From: Methylosinus sp. Sm6
GTDB lineage: Bacteria > Pseudomonadota > Alphaproteobacteria > Rhizobiales > Beijerinckiaceae
NCBI RefSeq assembly: GCF_019802345.1
Contig: NZ_JAINDZ010000008.1
Coordinates: 88,737-152,736, forward strand
Length of the DNA: 64,000 bases
Reading direction: 5' to 3'
The position numbers and the translations under genes were made by a program. The notes below the pieces were generated by a model that was given only the letters and a program-made list of their open reading frames with translations, ran no database searches and was not told the origin of the DNA. Shown in pieces: positions 8,900 through 18,119 of this stretch. Every line of letters begins with the position of its first letter. The stretch's first letter is position 1.

Positions 8900-9091
8900 T
8901 CAGTGGCAGGGGAAGCCGAGCAGATGGCGTCCGTCGTGCACGAGCTCGTGGACGTAAGCGCCTTGCTCGGCGCCGACGAAATAGATCGCGAGAAGGCAGA
9001 GGAGCCCGAACCAGATCGCAAAGGGCAGAATATCGCGCACCGGAATAGCGGCCGGTCGAACGTCACGGACGAGAATTTCTGTTGTCATCAC
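8900..9091 (-). CDS. cbtB: CbtB, small histidine-rich cobalt transporter subunit
   Basis: 63 residues: one transmembrane helix (LPFAIWFGLLCLLAIYFVG) followed by a histidine-rich tail (VHELVHDGRHLLGFPCH). This is the hallmark of CbtB, whose tail is thought to bind cobalt for the CbtA channel. It is the first gene after the cobalamin riboswitch at 9130-9228 and is followed 17 bases later by cbtA. Small size and histidine tail make the call secure despite the short length. Confidence 0.92.
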   Translation of the reverse strand: MMTTEILVRDVRPAAIPVRDILPFAIWFGLLCLLAIYFVGAEQGAYVHELVHDGRHLLGFPCH

Positions 9092-9129
9092 GCCTCCTCG
9101 GGATCCTGCGTCCCGCTGGATTGCAAAGC

Positions 9130-9228
9130 CCGTCTTTGGAGGTCTGACTCCCTGCCGAACAGGCAGATCACAGTGGCGCGACCGCGCCGGAGTTTCACCG
9201 GCTTCTCCAAGCGAGCAGAACCAATTTG
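9130..9228 (-). promoter_or_regulatory. cobalamin riboswitch upstream of cbtB, with likely promoter
   Basis: Read on the minus strand this stretch has the cobalamin-riboswitch core. GCCGGTGAAACTCCGGCG is followed by the GCGCCACTGTG block, then a GCCTG/CAGG stem and GGGAGTCAGACCTCC. It is short and lacks several peripheral helices of the long form. A TTGACA -35-like box (9246-9251) lies 17 bases ahead of a weak CAAATT (9223-9228), which would start the RNA right at the aptamer. B12 would be expected to shut off cbtB, cbtA and the phosphatase. Confidence 0.8.
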
Positions 9229-9322
9229 TGCGCCGAGGCGGCCCATGTCAATCGGAAATCGCACGTTCGCATCGGCGTCGCTTCGCGCGTCGGCGCATTC
9301 GCGCGCGATCGAGGAGCTTCGA

Positions 9323-10114
9323 TCACGCCGGTCCTTCGGGCGCGCCCTCCGGTCGATCGATCCGCCGCATCAGATAAATGTCCATGATCCACCCGTGGCG
9401 CGCGCGCGCTTCGGCGCGTTTCACGACGATTTCGTCGCAGACGGCCTCGAGCGGGCCGTGAACCAGGATCTGCGCCTCCATTCCGAGATAGGCGCCCCAC
9501 CAGATCGCGAACTCGCCACGGAGAGTGCGGAATGCGCAGGCGCCGTCGAGGAAGACCGCAATGGTGTCGGCGTCCGCCGGCCATCCCCGCTCCGTGAGCT
9601 TTCGGCCTGTCGTGAGGAGCACCGGCTTCCCGATCTCGTTGAGCGGGATCCGGTGGGCGGCCGTCAGAGCCTGCAGCGCCGTGACGCCGGGAACGACTTC
9701 GATGGTCAAATCGAAGTCGCTCTCGAGCCGCTCGGCGATCCGCAAGGTGGAATCGAACAGGGACGGATCGCCCCAGACCAGCAGCGCCGCCCGGCCGCCG
9801 TCCGGCAGGGCTTCGGCGATGCAATGTCGCCAGACCGCCGCGATGTCGTCGTGCCATTTCTCCACCGCCACGCCGTAATCGGCCGCCGCGGCGTCGCGCG
9901 ACGGCGTCCGGTAGGCGACGATCCGAGTCGCCGGATTCGTCAGAACGGTCGCGAGGATGCGACGCCGCACCTCGGCCAGCATGGCCTTTTCGGCCCCCTT
10001 GTCGGGCACGAGCACGAGGTCGGCGCGATTGATCGCGTCGACGCCCGCGAGCGTCAGATGCGCGGGACTCCCGGCGCCCATGCCGACGAGGAGCAGCTCG
10101 ACGGAATTCTTCAT
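9323..10114 (-). CDS. cobF: CobF, precorrin-6A synthase (deacetylating)
   Basis: 263 residues from the ATG at 10114. It belongs to the tetrapyrrole (corrin/porphyrin) methylase family: N-terminal VGMGAGSPAHLTLAGVDAI, a LLVWGDPSLFDST loop and the VVPGVTALQA motif, all part of the SAM-binding site. In the aerobic pathway CobF methylates C-1 of precorrin-5 with loss of acetate, giving precorrin-6A; its presence marks the oxygen-dependent route. Its start overlaps the cobB stop by four bases, so it is the last gene of cobL-E-M-B-F. The next minus-strand transcript begins with the riboswitch for cbtB. Confidence 0.92.
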   Translation of the reverse strand: MKNSVELLLVGMGAGSPAHLTLAGVDAINRADLVLVPDKGAEKAMLAEVRRRILATVLTNPATRIVAYRTPSRDAAAADYGVAVEKWHDDIAAVWRHCIAEALPDGGRAALLVWGDPSLFDSTLRIAERLESDFDLTIEVVPGVTALQALTAAHRIPLNEIGKPVLLTTGRKLTERGWPADADTIAVFLDGACAFRTLRGEFAIWWGAYLGMEAQILVHGPLEAVCDEIVVKRAEARARHGWIMDIYLMRRIDRPEGAPEGPA

Positions 10115-11427
10115 CGCGCTTCCTCCGCGACGAGATGGAAGAAGGTCCCGCTCACCGCGCCGCGCCGCGAGCCGGTCTCGGGAACCGGCGCGCCCGCCGC
10201 ATCGGTCATCGCGGCGAGAGCCTCGTCCGGCTGGGCGAGAACGGTGGCGTAGCGGAACTCGTGGCCTCGGACCACGGCGCCCGCGGCATGGCCCGGAATC
10301 GGCGCCTGAAGAGTCGCCCGGCGGTAGCCGAGGGTCAGGGACCGCGCGGCGAAGCTCGTCTCCAGGCCGAGCAGGCCGGTCATCTCGCGCCTGACGCCCT
10401 CGGCGTCCACGAGGCCGGCGCCGAGAACCATGTAGCCGCCGCATTCTCCATGGACCGGCCTGGTCGCGGCAAAGGCGGCGAGCCCGGCCCGGAACCGTTC
10501 CGCGGCGGCGAGCCGGCCGGCGTGCAGCTCCGGATAGCCGCCCGGAAGCCAGCAGAGTTCCGCCGTCGGGTCGGGCCCCTCGTCGGCGAGCGGCGAGAAC
10601 GGCAGGATGGTCGCGCCGTCGGCGCGCCAGCCGGCGAGCACATGCGGATAGACGAAGGAAAAAGCGACGTCGCGCGCGAGCGCGATCCGCCCCGCCGGAG
10701 CGCGCGGGAGGCGACCGCCCGGCGCGAAGGCGCGCGTCATCGGGCGGGCGGCTTCGAGGATGGCGCCGAGGTCGAGATGGCGCTCGACGAGGTCGGCTAC
10801 CCGCTCGATCATCGCCTCGAGATCGGCCCTCTCCACCGCCTGAACCAGTCCCAGATGGCGCTCGGCCGTGGCGACGCCGGCCGAGCGCGGCAGGGCGCCG
10901 AAGACGCGCAGACCCGCCTCGGCGAAGCCATCCCGCACGAGCGCTTCGTGGCGGGGGCTGGCGACGCGGTTCAAGATGACTCCCGCGACGCGCACATCCG
11001 CGCGGAAATCCGCGAGCCCCTTGGCGGCCGCTGCGGCGGTCTGCGCCTGCCCGGCCGGATCGACGACGAGAATGACCGGCCATCCTGTGCGGGCGGCGAG
11101 GTCGGCCGTCGCGCCCCTGCCCCACGCGCCGCATTCGGGCGCGCCGTCGAAGAGCCCCATGGATCCTTCTGCGACGACCAAATGCGCGGTCGCCGCGTGG
11201 TCTAGGATGGCGCCGGCGAGTTCCGCCGGCATCGCCCAGCTGTCGACGTTGAACGCCGCTCCGCCGGCGGCGGCGGCGAGGAAAGCCGGGTCGATGTAAT
11301 CGGGTCCGGACTTGAACGCCTGCACGACGAGGCCGCGGCGGCGGAAGGCGCGGGCAAGGCCGAGCGCGACGGTCGTCTTTCCGCCGCCCGACGCGAAGGC
11401 CGATATCAGGAGGCCGGGCGCCGTCAT
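10111..11427 (-). CDS. cobB: CobB, hydrogenobyrinic acid a,c-diamide synthase
   Basis: 438 residues in two domains. The N-terminal ATPase of the CobB/CbiA type has a P-loop at 13-19 (SGGGKTT) followed by [12 protein letters not shown]. The C-terminal class-I glutamine amidotransferase has [11 protein letters not shown] and the nucleophile cysteine in [12 protein letters not shown], with HEFRYAT near the end. It uses glutamine and ATP to amidate side chains a and c of hydrogenobyrinic acid before cobalt insertion. It overlaps cobM at its start and cobF at its end by four bases each, within one operon. The sequence alone cannot exclude cobyrinic acid as substrate, but the CobF/CobG setting indicates the aerobic one. 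Confidence 0.93.
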   Translation of the reverse strand: MTAPGLLISAFASGGGKTTVALGLARAFRRRGLVVQAFKSGPDYIDPAFLAAAAGGAAFNVDSWAMPAELAGAILDHAATAHLVVAEGSMGLFDGAPECGAWGRGATADLAARTGWPVILVVDPAGQAQTAAAAAKGLADFRADVRVAGVILNRVASPRHEALVRDGFAEAGLRVFGALPRSAGVATAERHLGLVQAVERADLEAMIERVADLVERHLDLGAILEAARPMTRAFAPGGRLPRAPAGRIALARDVAFSFVYPHVLAGWRADGATILPFSPLADEGPDPTAELCWLPGGYPELHAGRLAAAERFRAGLAAFAATRPVHGECGGYMVLGAGLVDAEGVRREMTGLLGLETSFAARSLTLGYRRATLQAPIPGHAAGAVVRGHEFRYATVLAQPDEALAAMTDAAGAPVPETGSRRGAVSGTFFHLVAEEAR

Positions 11428-12206
11428 GTCCCCTCCGGAAAGCGCGGCGAGGGCCCGAGGGGACGGAAGCGTCGGTCATAGTCCGCGGCATAGAGGCGGC
11501 TGTCCGCGAAGTCGTGCGCGCCGAGCGTGCGGCCGACGAGGATCAGCGCGGTGCGCTCGGGATCGGCGCCGACGGCCTCCGCGAGGCGGCCGAGCGGCGC
11601 GCGGACGATGCGCTCGTCGAGCCCGCTCGCCCGCCAGACAACGGCGGCGGGACAATCGGGTCCATAGTGCGGGAGCAGTTCGGCGACGACGCTGTCGAGG
11701 ACATGGATGGAAAGATGGATGGCGAGCGTGGCGCCGGTCGCGGCGAAGGTGGCGAGCGCCTCCGCCTCGGGCACGGGCGAGGCGCGGCCGGAAGCTCTGG
11801 TCAGCACCACCGATTGCGCGAGCCCCGGCAGCGTCAGTTCAGCGCCGAGCGCGGCGGCGGCGGCGGCGAAGGACGGCACGCCCGGCGTCACGGTGTAGGG
11901 GACGCCGAGCGCCTCGAGCCTGCGGATCTGCTCGCCCATCGCCGACCAGACCGACAGGTCGCCCGAATGCAGCCGGGCGACATCCTCGCCCCGGGCGTCG
12001 GCGTCGACGATCACCGCCATGATCTCGTCGAGCGTTAGCGGCGCTGAATTGACGAGCCGCGCCCCGGGCGGCGCGAAAGCGAGGATCGCTTCCGGGATGA
12101 GCGAGCCGGCGTAGAGGCAGACCGGCGCCACCGAAATGATGTCGCGGCCGCGGAGCGTGAGCAGATCGGACGCGCCGGGGCCGACGCCGACGAAGTGAAC
12201 GGTCAT
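11424..12206 (-). CDS. cobM: CobM, precorrin-4 C11-methyltransferase
   Basis: 260 residues, tetrapyrrole methylase family: [20 protein letters not shown] at the start, the [11 protein letters not shown] segment typical of CobM/Cbi[17 protein letters not shown], and [16 protein letters not shown] for SAM binding. It adds the C-11 methyl group to precorrin-4 to give precorrin-5. It overlaps cobE upstream and cobB downstream by four bases each. Length and motifs are normal for the family. Confidence 0.95.
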   Translation of the reverse strand: MTVHFVGVGPGASDLLTLRGRDIISVAPVCLYAGSLIPEAILAFAPPGARLVNSAPLTLDEIMAVIVDADARGEDVARLHSGDLSVWSAMGEQIRRLEALGVPYTVTPGVPSFAAAAAALGAELTLPGLAQSVVLTRASGRASPVPEAEALATFAATGATLAIHLSIHVLDSVVAELLPHYGPDCPAAVVWRASGLDERIVRAPLGRLAEAVGADPERTALILVGRTLGAHDFADSRLYAADYDRRFRPLGPSPRFPEGT

Positions 12207-12577
12207 GGTCCTTCTCCTTCGGCGAGTGCGGCGACGGCCGTCCCATCGGGTGAAATGGCGCGCGGCGCGATCAGGCGCCCGCCGCGTCCGGCGACGATCA
12301 GCGCCGAGGCTTCGGCGATGCTGCGGCCGCCGTAGCGCGCCGGAATGCGGGGGCTCGTCGCGGCGCGGGTCTCGGCGGCGATGCGATCGAGGGGCGCGCC
12401 GACGACGGGCAGTCCGAGCTCTTCGGCGAGCGCGCGCATGGCCGGATGGCCGGCGAGGTCCGCGGCGGTCGCGAGCCGGTCGATGCGGTCCAATCGGCCG
12501 GACGCGGCCGCCTCCGCCGCGGCGCGAAGCGATCCCGGCGGCGCCGAGGCGCGAAAACCGAGGCCGAGGACCCTCAT
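12203..12577 (-). CDS. cobE: CobE, cobalamin biosynthesis protein (CbiG C-terminal-like)
   Basis: 124 residues from the ATG at 12577, which overlaps the cobL stop (ATGA). It opens with [17 protein letters not shown] and contains [14 protein letters not shown] and [12 protein letters not shown], matching the short free-standing CobE family that resembles the C-terminal domain of CbiG. In the anaerobic pathway CbiG opens the lactone ring; the exact role of CobE in the aerobic pathway is not firmly known. It lies between cobL and cobM in a run of overlapping genes. Confidence 0.85.
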   Translation of the reverse strand: MRVLGLGFRASAPPGSLRAAAEAAASGRLDRIDRLATAADLAGHPAMRALAEELGLPVVGAPLDRIAAETRAATSPRIPARYGGRSIAEASALIVAGRGGRLIAPRAISPDGTAVAALAEGEGP

Positions 12578-13761
12578 CGCGTGAGGCTCCATTGCACGAT
12601 CGGCCGCGCCGGCCGCCAGCCGCGAAAACGCCCGAGCGGCGCCGCCTCGGCGAGGTCGATGCGGATCAGCCGCCCGCCGTGGCGGGCCGACATTCCGACG
12701 AGCAGCGCTTCGGTCTCGATCGTCACCGCATTGGCGACGAGGCGGCCGCCCCGGGGCAGACGAGCAACGATCCGCGCGATGAGATCGGCGTTCGCGCCGC
12801 CGCCGAGGAAGACGGCGTCCGGCCGTTCGAGCGCGTCGAGCGCCTCCTCGGATCGGCTGTCGATGACGATCGCACTCCCGGACAGGCCGAAGGCCGCAAG
12901 GTTCCGGCGCGCCATCTCCGCGCGGTCGGGGCGAAGCTCGACCGCCGTCGCCCGGCCGCCGGCGAGGAGCCATTCGATCGCGACCGATCCGGAGCCCGCG
13001 CCGAGATCCCACAAATGCTCCCCCGGCCGCGGCGCCAAAGCCGCGAGCGTCAGGGCGCGGATCGGGGCCTTGGTGATCTGGCCGTCGGTCTCGAAGAGGT
13101 CGTCCGGGCGGCCGGCGACGGCGGAGAGCCCCGCCGCTCCCTCGACCGCAATGGCGAGCGACAAGGGCGCCGCAACGTCGTTGGGGACGGCGTCCACGGC
13201 GATCATGGCTCTGATCCGCTCCCGCGGGCCACCGAGAGCTTCGAGCACATGCACCACGGAGCGGCCATAGCCTCGTGCGGTCAGAAAGGCCAGAAAGCGC
13301 GCCGCCGCCGCCGCGTCGCGGATGAGGACGAGCAGGCGCGCGCCGCGGCGAAGGTGAGGAATCGCCGTCTCGAACGGGGAGGCGTGGAGTCCGAGCGCGC
13401 GGATCGCTTCAACGCGCCAGCCGAGCCTCGCGGCGGCGAGCGCGAGAGTCGACGGCGCGGGGTGAGCGCGCCAGTCACGCGGGTTCAGGCGCTCGGCGAG
13501 AATGCTTCCGACTCCGAACCAGAAGGGATCGCCGGAGGCCAGGACGACGGTGCGGGCCGGCCGCGCGGCGAGGACCCCCGCCACATCGAAGGGAACGGGC
13601 CATGTCCGTCCGCGCGCGGCCCCTATCCCCGCGAGCGCGAGGTGACGGGCGCCGCCGAAGACCAGCTCGGCGCGGTCGAGCGCGTCTCGACTTGCCGAGG
13701 AGAGCCCGCTCGCGCCATCTTCGCCGAGCCCCACGATGGTGAGCCAGGGATCAGACGTCAT
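12574..13761 (-). CDS. cobL: CobL, precorrin-6B C5,15-methyltransferase (decarboxylating)
   Basis: 395 residues from the ATG at 13761. It is a two-domain protein: an N-terminal CbiE-like tetrapyrrole methylase ([26 protein letters not shown]) and a C-terminal CbiT-like Rossmann methyltransferase ([17 protein letters not shown]). It methylates C-5 and C-15 of precorrin-6B and removes the acetate carboxyl at C-12, giving precorrin-8. Its start codon shares bases with the start codon of cobK on the other strand (CATG at 13759-13762). Each gene's ribosome site must therefore lie inside the other gene. In-frame ATG codons a few residues upstream exist but would reach further into cobK. Confidence 0.95.
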   Translation of the reverse strand: MTSDPWLTIVGLGEDGASGLSSASRDALDRAELVFGGARHLALAGIGAARGRTWPVPFDVAGVLAARPARTVVLASGDPFWFGVGSILAERLNPRDWRAHPAPSTLALAAARLGWRVEAIRALGLHASPFETAIPHLRRGARLLVLIRDAAAAARFLAFLTARGYGRSVVHVLEALGGPRERIRAMIAVDAVPNDVAAPLSLAIAVEGAAGLSAVAGRPDDLFETDGQITKAPIRALTLAALAPRPGEHLWDLGAGSGSVAIEWLLAGGRATAVELRPDRAEMARRNLAAFGLSGSAIVIDSRSEEALDALERPDAVFLGGGANADLIARIVARLPRGGRLVANAVTIETEALLVGMSARHGGRLIRIDLAEAAPLGRFRGWRPARPIVQWSLTR

Positions 13762-14503
13762 GCGCATCCTCCTCCTCGGCGGCACGGCCGAGGCCGGCGC
13801 CATCGCCACCGCGCTCGCCGCCGCCGGCCTCGACGCCGTCTATTCCTATGCCGGACGAACGGCCTCGCCGAAGGCGCAGCCGCTGCCGACCCGCATCGGC
13901 GGATTCGGCGGCGCGGACGGCCTCGCCGCTTATCTCCGCACGGAGCGGATCACGCATGTCGTCGACGCCACCCACCCTTTTGCCGCCGGGATCAGCCGCA
14001 ATGCGGCGGCCGCCGCCGCGGCGTCCGGCGTCGATCTCATCGCAGTGGAGCGGCCGGCCTGGACACCTGTCGCGGGCGACCGCTGGATCGAGGTCCCCTC
14101 GATCGAGGCCGCCGTCGCGGCTCTGCCGGAGGCGCGCGCTTCTGTCTTCCTCGCCATAGGACGGCAGTCGCTGGGAGCCTTCGCCGTAAAGCCACAGCAC
14201 AGCTATCTGCTGCGCCTCGTCGATCCCATGGAGATCCTGCCGCTGCCCGACGCCATCGCCGTGGTCGATCGCGGGCCGTTCACGGAGTCGGGCGACCGGG
14301 CGCTGATGGAACGGCACGGCGTCGCCCTCGTCGTGGCCAAGAACGCCGGCGGCGTGGCGGCGGCGGCGAAGCTCTCCGCCGCCCGCGCGCTCGGCCTGCC
14401 GGTGGTCATGATCGGCCGCCCGGCCGTTCCCCCGCGAAAGGTCGCGCCCGATGTGGCCAGCCTCATGGAGGCCCTTCGTCATGGCGCCGATCTCGGCGTG
14501 TAG
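13760..14503 (+). CDS. cobK: CobK, precorrin-6A reductase
   Basis: 247 residues from ATG 13760 ([16 protein letters not shown]). It has a Rossmann-like N-terminus, then VVDATHPFAAGISRNA, a strongly conserved stretch of CobK/CbiJ, and late motifs FTESGDRALM and VAKNAGG. It reduces precorrin-6A to precorrin-6B with NADPH. It is the only cobalamin gene here on the plus strand, lying head to head with cobL with overlapping start codons. It runs into cobJ tail to tail, with 25 bases shared. An upstream in-frame ATG at 13736 would add eight residues and is less likely. Confidence 0.93.
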   Translation: MRILLLGGTAEAGAIATALAAAGLDAVYSYAGRTASPKAQPLPTRIGGFGGADGLAAYLRTERITHVVDATHPFAAGISRNAAAAAAASGVDLIAVERPAWTPVAGDRWIEVPSIEAAVAALPEARASVFLAIGRQSLGAFAVKPQHSYLLRLVDPMEILPLPDAIAVVDRGPFTESGDRALMERHGVALVVAKNAGGVAAAAKLSAARALGLPVVMIGRPAVPPRKVAPDVASLMEALRHGADLGV

Positions 14504-15213
14504 ACGAAGCGCCCGACGCGGCGGGTCTGCGAATTGCCGATGAGGACGATCGTCCGCATATCCGCCATTTCCGGGCGCGCCTCGGCGAGCGTGGTCGTGG
14601 CGATCGTCTCTTCGGGGGTCGTCACGGCCCGAGCGAAGACGACGAGCCGCTCCCCGCCGCAGCTCTCCCGAAGAATGGCCAGAACTCGCCCGAAACCATC
14701 CGACCGCGCCGCAGAGCGGGGATTGTAGAGCGCGAGCGCGAAATCGGCGCCCGCCGCGGCCCTGAGGCGCGCCTCGACCAGCGCGAAGGGCTTCAGATTG
14801 TCGGAGAGGTTGATCGCGCAAAAATCATGGCCGAGCGGCGCGCCGATGCGGGCCGCGGCCGCCAGCATCGCCGTCACGCCGGGCAGGACCGCAATGTCGA
14901 GCGAGTCGGGATCGGGGATCTCTTCCAGGGCTTCGAACACGGCCGCCGCCATCGCGAAGACGCCGGGATCGCCCGAAGACACGACCACGACCCGGCGTCC
15001 CGACGCCGCCAGCGCGATCGCTCGGCGGGCGCGGCCGAGCTCCTCGCGATTGTCGGAGGCGTGGACGACGAGTCCCGGCCGCGCCGGCGCCCGCGCGGCA
15101 TAGGGGCCGTAGCCGACGACGTCGGTCGCCTCGGCGAGCGCGGCCGAAACCTCCGGCGTGATCTGGTCGGGCGAGCCCGGCCCGAGGCCGACGACGGTGA
15201 GGCGGCCGGTCAT
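14479..15213 (-). CDS. cobJ: CobJ, precorrin-3B C17-methyltransferase
   Basis: 244 residues from the ATG at 15213, which overlaps the cobI stop; the frame is open to 15342 but that extra part lies inside cobI. Tetrapyrrole methylase family: LTVVGLGPGSPDQITPE, VVVSSGDPGVFAMAAAV, and AVLPGVTAMLAAAARIGAPL, plus NPRSAARSDGF near the end. It methylates C-17 of precorrin-3B and contracts the ring to give precorrin-4. It closes the cobG-H-I-J run; its last 25 bases overlap convergent cobK. Confidence 0.94.
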   Translation of the reverse strand: MTGRLTVVGLGPGSPDQITPEVSAALAEATDVVGYGPYAARAPARPGLVVHASDNREELGRARRAIALAASGRRVVVVSSGDPGVFAMAAAVFEALEEIPDPDSLDIAVLPGVTAMLAAAARIGAPLGHDFCAINLSDNLKPFALVEARLRAAAGADFALALYNPRSAARSDGFGRVLAILRESCGGERLVVFARAVTTPEETIATTTLAEARPEMADMRTIVLIGNSQTRRVGRFVYTPRSAP

Positions 15214-15941
15214 TTCGGCCGTTCCGGGCGGCGCTCCTCGCCATGGACGATCACCGTCGCGAAATACGGGCAATCGTCGTCGCCGACCTCGGCGAGGCGG
15301 GCGACGCGCTCGCCGGGCATGGCGCCGTGAATGACGAGCCATGCGCGCTCCAGCCGGCCGGCGCGCCGCAGCGCGCGCCTGACACGGGCGAGATTGCGGC
15401 CGGTCTTCATGACCACCAGCGCATCGGCCGCCGTCATGTGGCGGACGAGGTCGTCCTCGTCCAGCGTGCCGGGGAGGACGGTCATCACATCGTCGGCCCA
15501 GGTGATCGAGACGCCCGTCGCCGTCCAGCAGCCCGCCATGCCGGGAATGCCCGGAATGATCTCGATTTCCACTCTCCCCTGCAGGCGCGTGTGGAGATGC
15601 ATGAACGAGCCGTAGAAAAAGGGATCGCCTTCGCAGAGCACGACGACGTCGCCCGTCTTCGCGAGCGCCACGAGCCGTTCAGCCCAGTCGTCGTAGAACC
15701 GCGCGAGCAGGGATTTGTAGTCCGCCCCGCCAGAGGGCAGCTCGGTGGTGACGGGATATTCCATCGCATGCTCGACCACATCCGGCGCGAGCAGGCCTTC
15801 GACGATCCGCCGCGCCTGTCCGGGCCGACCCGCCTTGCGGAAAAAAGCGAGCTGGCGCGCGCCGCGCACCGCCCGGTCGGCTTTCACACTGAGAAGCTCG
15901 GGATCGCCGGGGCCGAGCCCGGCGCAAATGATGCGGCCCAT
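15210..15941 (-). CDS. cobI: CobI, precorrin-2 C20-methyltransferase
   Basis: 243 residues. The start at 15941 is one base into the cobH stop codon (TGATG). Motifs of the CobI/CbiL branch of tetrapyrrole methylases: IICAGLGPGDPELLSVKADR, VVVLCEGDPFFYGSFMHLHT and IIPGIPGMAGCWTATGVSI. It adds the C-20 methyl to precorrin-2, giving precorrin-3A, the substrate of CobG. It overlaps cobJ by four bases downstream. Confidence 0.94.
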   Translation of the reverse strand: MGRIICAGLGPGDPELLSVKADRAVRGARQLAFFRKAGRPGQARRIVEGLLAPDVVEHAMEYPVTTELPSGGADYKSLLARFYDDWAERLVALAKTGDVVVLCEGDPFFYGSFMHLHTRLQGRVEIEIIPGIPGMAGCWTATGVSITWADDVMTVLPGTLDEDDLVRHMTAADALVVMKTGRNLARVRRALRRAGRLERAWLVIHGAMPGERVARLAEVGDDDCPYFATVIVHGEERRPERPK

Positions 15942-16570
15942 CACATCTCGCTCCGGCTGGCGAGCGCGTTGAGCGCCGCGACGGCGATCGCCGAGCCGCC
16001 GAGACGGCCGAGCACGGCGAGCGCCGGCGCCGGCGGCGCGGCCATCAGCTCGTTCTTGGATTCGGCCGCTCCGACGAAGCCGACCGGGCAGCCGATGATG
16101 GCCGCCGGCCGCGGCGCGCCCGGCTCGGCGAGAATGTCGAGGAGGCGGAAGAGCGCCGTCGGGGCGTTGCCGATGGCGACCACGGCGCCCGCGAGACGGG
16201 GACGCCACAGCTCCACCGCGGCCGCCGAGCGGGTGTCGCCGAGCCGGGCGGCGAGTTCCGGCACGGTCGGATCGGCGAGAGCGCAGAGGATCTCGTTGCG
16301 GGCCGGCAGGCGCGCCCGAGTGACCCCTTCGGCCACCATGCGCGCGTCGCACAATATCGGCGCGCCCGCCTCTAGCGCGCCGCGGGCCGCGGCGACGAAG
16401 CCCGAGGAAAAGCGGACGCCGGCTTCGAGACCGATGAGCCCGGCGGCGTGAATCATCCGGACGACGATCGGCTCCTCCTCCACGGAAAAGCGGGCGAGAT
16501 CGGCTTCGGAGCGGATGATGGCGAAGGAGCGGCGGTAGATCGCCGCGCCGTCGGTTTCGTAGCGCTTCAC
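15941..16570 (-). CDS. cobH: CobH, precorrin-8X methylmutase
   Basis: 209 residues, normal length. The family's catalytic histidine is His41 in VRMIHAAG. GAPILCDARMVAEG and GCPVGFVGAAESK are further strongly conserved stretches. It moves the methyl group from C-11 to C-12, producing hydrogenobyrinic acid. The start overlaps the cobG stop (ATGA) and its stop overlaps the cobI start, so translation of cobG-H-I-J is likely coupled. Confidence 0.95.
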   Translation of the reverse strand: MKRYETDGAAIYRRSFAIIRSEADLARFSVEEEPIVVRMIHAAGLIGLEAGVRFSSGFVAAARGALEAGAPILCDARMVAEGVTRARLPARNEILCALADPTVPELAARLGDTRSAAAVELWRPRLAGAVVAIGNAPTALFRLLDILAEPGAPRPAAIIGCPVGFVGAAESKNELMAAPPAPALAVLGRLGGSAIAVAALNALASRSEM

Positions 16571-17742
16571 GCGAGCGCCTCCCGGAACAGCGCGCCATCG
16601 GCGAGATCGGCCGGCCGCAGATCGCGGACGCGCGGCGCGTCGGCCGCCGCGCCGCGCGCGACGAGGTCATAGCCGCGCGGCGTCGCGACGATGGTGAGAT
16701 CGGCGGGCGCCGCATGGGCGCAGCCCTTCGGGCAGCCGGCGACGTGAAGATGCGAGCCCGCCGGGACGGCCGGCGCCAACGCGCGGGCGAGGTCCCTCGT
16801 GGAGCCTGCGGCCTGCGGGCAAAAGGGCGCGCCGGAACAAGCGCTCACCTGCGTCAAGGGATCAGCCGCGAGCAGGACGCCGTCGAGCGGCGGCGGCGCG
16901 AGGCTCGTCTCCACCGCGAGCATCCGCCAGGGCGTGACGCGGACATCGCCCAGACGGCCCAGCGCCAGCAGCGCCGCCGCCGGCGCCGCGCCGAACGGGA
17001 AGCCGACGAGATGGCCGCCCGGGATCGGCCCGGGCGTGGGAGCGGCGGCGGAGGGCGCGGGCTCGGCCTGTTCCGGGCCGACGGGCGGCCGCCTGCGACG
17101 GACGAGCGCCGCCATGCGTCCACGGCCCGCGCGGACGCCGCCGGCCGACAAGAACCAGCGCGCGAGATCGACCGCCGCGCCGGCCGCCGCATCCGCTCGG
17201 ACAGGGCGGCCGGTCCCGGCGCCATCCGCGCGCAGGATGATCCCGCCGTCGGCGGCGCGCTCGATGCGGATATCGGCCGGCGTCTCGGCGAGGAGCCGGA
17301 CCCGCCCCGTGTCCACGGCGAAGCCGAACTTTGCCGGAAGCGTCGGGAGATCGGCGAGCGCCGCGGTCAGCGCGGCGGCAATCCGCGCCGTCTCCCCCGC
17401 CTCGTCCGGGAACGGCGTCACGATGACGTTGCGGCGCCGCTCGGCGCTCTCGTCGGGATCGACGAGGCCGTGTCGGTCGAGCTCGGCGAGAAGGGCGGGG
17501 TGATCGGCTGCGGCGACGCCGCGGATTTGCAGATTGGCTCGGTTGGTGAGTTGGACCTCACCATCGCCGAACCGTTGCGCGGCGGACGCGACCGCGATGA
17601 GCTGGCCGCCGGCGATCCGCCCCAGCCGCGGCCTGACGCGCACGACGAGGCCGTCGCCGGAGACCATGGGCCGCAAGGCGCCCGGGCACCAGCCGCGGAG
17701 CTGCGGCGCTTTTGCTCGCTCGTCCGAACATGCATGGCGCAA
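16567..17742 (-). CDS. cobG: CobG, precorrin-3B synthase (start revised to TTG)
   Basis: 391 residues if started at the TTG at 17742, which follows AGGAGG (17750-17755) by seven bases. The open frame also offers a GTG at 17883, but that codon lies inside the cobalamin riboswitch and would add 47 residues unlike the family. After the revised start the family N-terminus RGWCPGALRPMVSGDGL follows. The protein resembles sulfite/nitrite reductases. Cysteines in CSGAPFCPQ and CPKGCAHAAPADL near the C-terminus should hold the iron-sulfur centre. It hydroxylates precorrin-3A with oxygen to precorrin-3B, so its presence means the aerobic pathway. A proline-rich insert (residues around 230-260) is unusual in composition. 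Confidence 0.88.
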   Translation of the reverse strand: MRHACSDERAKAPQLRGWCPGALRPMVSGDGLVVRVRPRLGRIAGGQLIAVASAAQRFGDGEVQLTNRANLQIRGVAAADHPALLAELDRHGLVDPDESAERRRNVIVTPFPDEAGETARIAAALTAALADLPTLPAKFGFAVDTGRVRLLAETPADIRIERAADGGIILRADGAGTGRPVRADAAAGAAVDLARWFLSAGGVRAGRGRMAALVRRRRPPVGPEQAEPAPSAAAPTPGPIPGGHLVGFPFGAAPAAALLALGRLGDVRVTPWRMLAVETSLAPPPLDGVLLAADPLTQVSACSGAPFCPQAAGSTRDLARALAPAVPAGSHLHVAGCPKGCAHAAPADLTIVATPRGYDLVARGAAADAPRVRDLRPADLADGALFREALA

Positions 17743-17860
17743 AGCCGGCCCTCCTCTGATGAGGCGGCCAGCCGAAGCCGGCGCGTCGTCGACCTCGATG
17801 AGAAGGCGAACGGGAGCCGGCTCGATCGGTTGCGGCGCGCCCCGTCCGCCCGTCGTCTTG

Positions 17861-18054
17861 CGCTGGCAGGTCTCCCGGCTCACGGATCTGGGGATCGCAA
17901 TCCACCTCGGCCCTCCACCTTCCCAGCCTTGTCGGCCAGTGGCGTCGGAGGGCCTCTCCGTTCACGGTCGCGGGGGCGGCTGCGTTCGGGCTGCTTTTCG
18001 GGCGGCCCGCCGCATTCCCTCTTCGCCTGTCGCAAGACAGGAACCAGCGCCGGC
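17861..18054 (-). promoter_or_regulatory. cobalamin riboswitch upstream of cobG (long form)
   Basis: On the minus strand, in order: GGTTCC, GAAGAGGGAATGCGG, AGCCGCCCCCGCGACCGTGA, the B12 box GACGCCACTGG, GGCTGGGAAGGTGG, and the closing GAGCCGGGAGACCTGCC. This is the full order of conserved blocks of the long cobalamin riboswitch. A TTGACA -35-like box sits at 18081-18086, upstream of the aptamer; its -10 is not obvious. The aptamer ends about 120 bases before the chosen cobG start, leaving room for an expression platform. It should repress cobG-H-I-J when B12 is plentiful. Confidence 0.92.
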
Positions 18055-18119
18055 CGAGTAGGCGCACCCGAACGCGCCGCTGTCAAGACAGGCCCGCCAG
18101 CCTGTCGATAGCACATGAT

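Noticed and set aside
12205..15330. Open frame of 1041 codons on the plus strand through the cob genes
   Set aside because: Antisense to cobE, cobL and cobJ and out of frame with cobK; no domain recognisable.
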